Of a DNA stretch of 6,445 bases, positions 6,069 to 6,445 are shown piece after piece; within the stretch, counting starts at the first letter, position 1; each line of letters begins with the position of its first letter. The notes beneath the pieces were generated by a model, which saw nothing but the letters and a program-made list of their open reading frames with translations, did not search any database and was not told the DNA's origin. A program made the translations under genes and the position numbers. The stretch is from Planctomycetota bacterium (GTDB lineage: Bacteria; Planctomycetota; SZUA-567): positions 1 through 6,445 of the forward strand of contig JAJBSZ010000320.1 in NCBI GenBank assembly GCA_020861125.1, read 5' to 3'.

Positions 6069-6445
6069 CTAAAACACGAAGCCTTCCGGGATCACCGCGT
6101 CCTTGACCACGATGATGATCCCTTCCCGGACATAAAACCTGCCTTCCGGATCGTCGTACTCGGTCAGGCCTTGCCGGTTGACCAATTGGGCGTAACGGCC
6201 CACCGAGGCGTTTTTGTCCACGATGCACCGTTTGACATAGGCGCCCTCGTTGATGCCGATGAGAGGCGCCGGGTCGTCGCCCCGCTGATAAAAGTCGGCG
6301 CCCATGATCAGCGAATCCTCGATGACCGAGCCGTGGCGGACGATGGCTCGGCTGCCGAGGATGGAGTCCCGCACCGTGGCCCCTTCGACGATGGAGCCGT
6401 CGCACAGAAGCGCCGCTTCCACCGACGCCCGGTTCATCTTCGCGC
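6069..6445 (-). CDS. glgC: Glucose-1-phosphate adenylyltransferase (ADP-glucose pyrophosphorylase), C-terminal part
   Basis: GlgC makes ADP-glucose from ATP and glucose-1-phosphate, the committed step of bacterial glycogen synthesis. Only the last 124 full codons are inside the window; the 5' end is beyond 6445. The frame is open upstream of the Met at 6437 (AKMNRASVEA), which matches the internal PPAKM-type segment of the family, so that Met is not the start. The segment is the left-handed beta-helix: GSIVEGATVRDSILGSRAIV, then a GSVIEDSLIMGADFY segment, GINEGAYVKRCIVDKNASVG, and a YVREGIIIVVKDAVIPEG end. The DKNA and VVKDA lysines correspond to those linked to activator binding in the cyanobacterial/plant-type enzymes, and the GADFY-IGIN arrangement also fits that type. 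Stop is TAG at the usual family C-terminus. Confidence 0.93.
   Translation of the reverse strand, partial: AKMNRASVEAALLCDGSIVEGATVRDSILGSRAIVRHGSVIEDSLIMGADFYQRGDDPAPLIGINEGAYVKRCIVDKNASVGRYAQLVNRQGLTEYDDPEGRFYVREGIIIVVKDAVIPEGFVF

Noticed and set aside
6069..6071. Genome-wide recoding of TAG as a sense codon
   Set aside because: glgC ends with TAG exactly at the family's usual C-terminus (PEGFVF), and the frame beyond it reaches a TGA after 22 unrelated codons. TAG therefore works as a normal stop at least there.
1..6445. CRISPR array, tRNA/rRNA genes, insertion sequences
   Set aside because: No regularly spaced repeats, cloverleaf or rRNA-like sequence, transposase motifs or terminal inverted repeats with target duplications were seen.

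Overview
The window is GC-rich bacterial chromosome, probably from a proteobacterium. The evidence is a UxaC close to the enterobacterial type, a canonical methyl-accepting chemotaxis receptor, a plant/cyanobacterial-style GlgC C-terminus and a DUF502 membrane protein. The lineage cannot be fixed more narrowly from the sequence alone. Every gene but one is on the minus strand.

Layout, left to right. Positions 1-1226 (minus) hold uronate isomerase (uxaC), which is cut by the window edge and broken by an in-frame TAG at 108-110, with clearly homologous codons continuing past it. A short hairpin plus U-tract at 1250-1276 lies just upstream of uxaC. Positions 1317-3134 (minus) hold a 605-residue chemotaxis receptor whose C-terminal tail carries a 39-bp tandem duplication. 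Positions 3165-4454 (minus) hold a cytoplasmic FHA plus Ser/Thr protein kinase-like protein in which several catalytic residues are altered. Positions 4455-4883 form a divergent intergenic region with several inverted repeats. Positions 4884-5090 (plus) hold a 68-residue protein of a type usually met in tailed-phage structural gene neighbourhoods. Positions 5091-5313 form a convergent spacer with short direct and inverted repeats. Positions 5314-6012 (minus) hold a DUF502 two-helix membrane protein. Positions 6069-6445 (minus) hold the 3' end of glgC (ADP-glucose pyrophosphorylase), which runs off the window.

How the genes may work together. The kinase-like gene and the receptor gene are only 30 bp apart and in the same reading frame, so they are very probably co-transcribed and may form one signalling unit: a phosphopeptide-binding FHA/kinase module with a membrane chemoreceptor. 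uxaC follows 90 bp downstream, behind a possible terminator or attenuator. The glgC-DUF502 pair (56 bp gap) looks like a separate transcription unit linked to glycogen synthesis and an envelope protein. No complete new defence, mobile or biosynthetic system is visible. The points most worth a second look are the amber-interrupted uxaC, the atypical FHA-kinase paired with a chemoreceptor, and the lone phage-type small gene.
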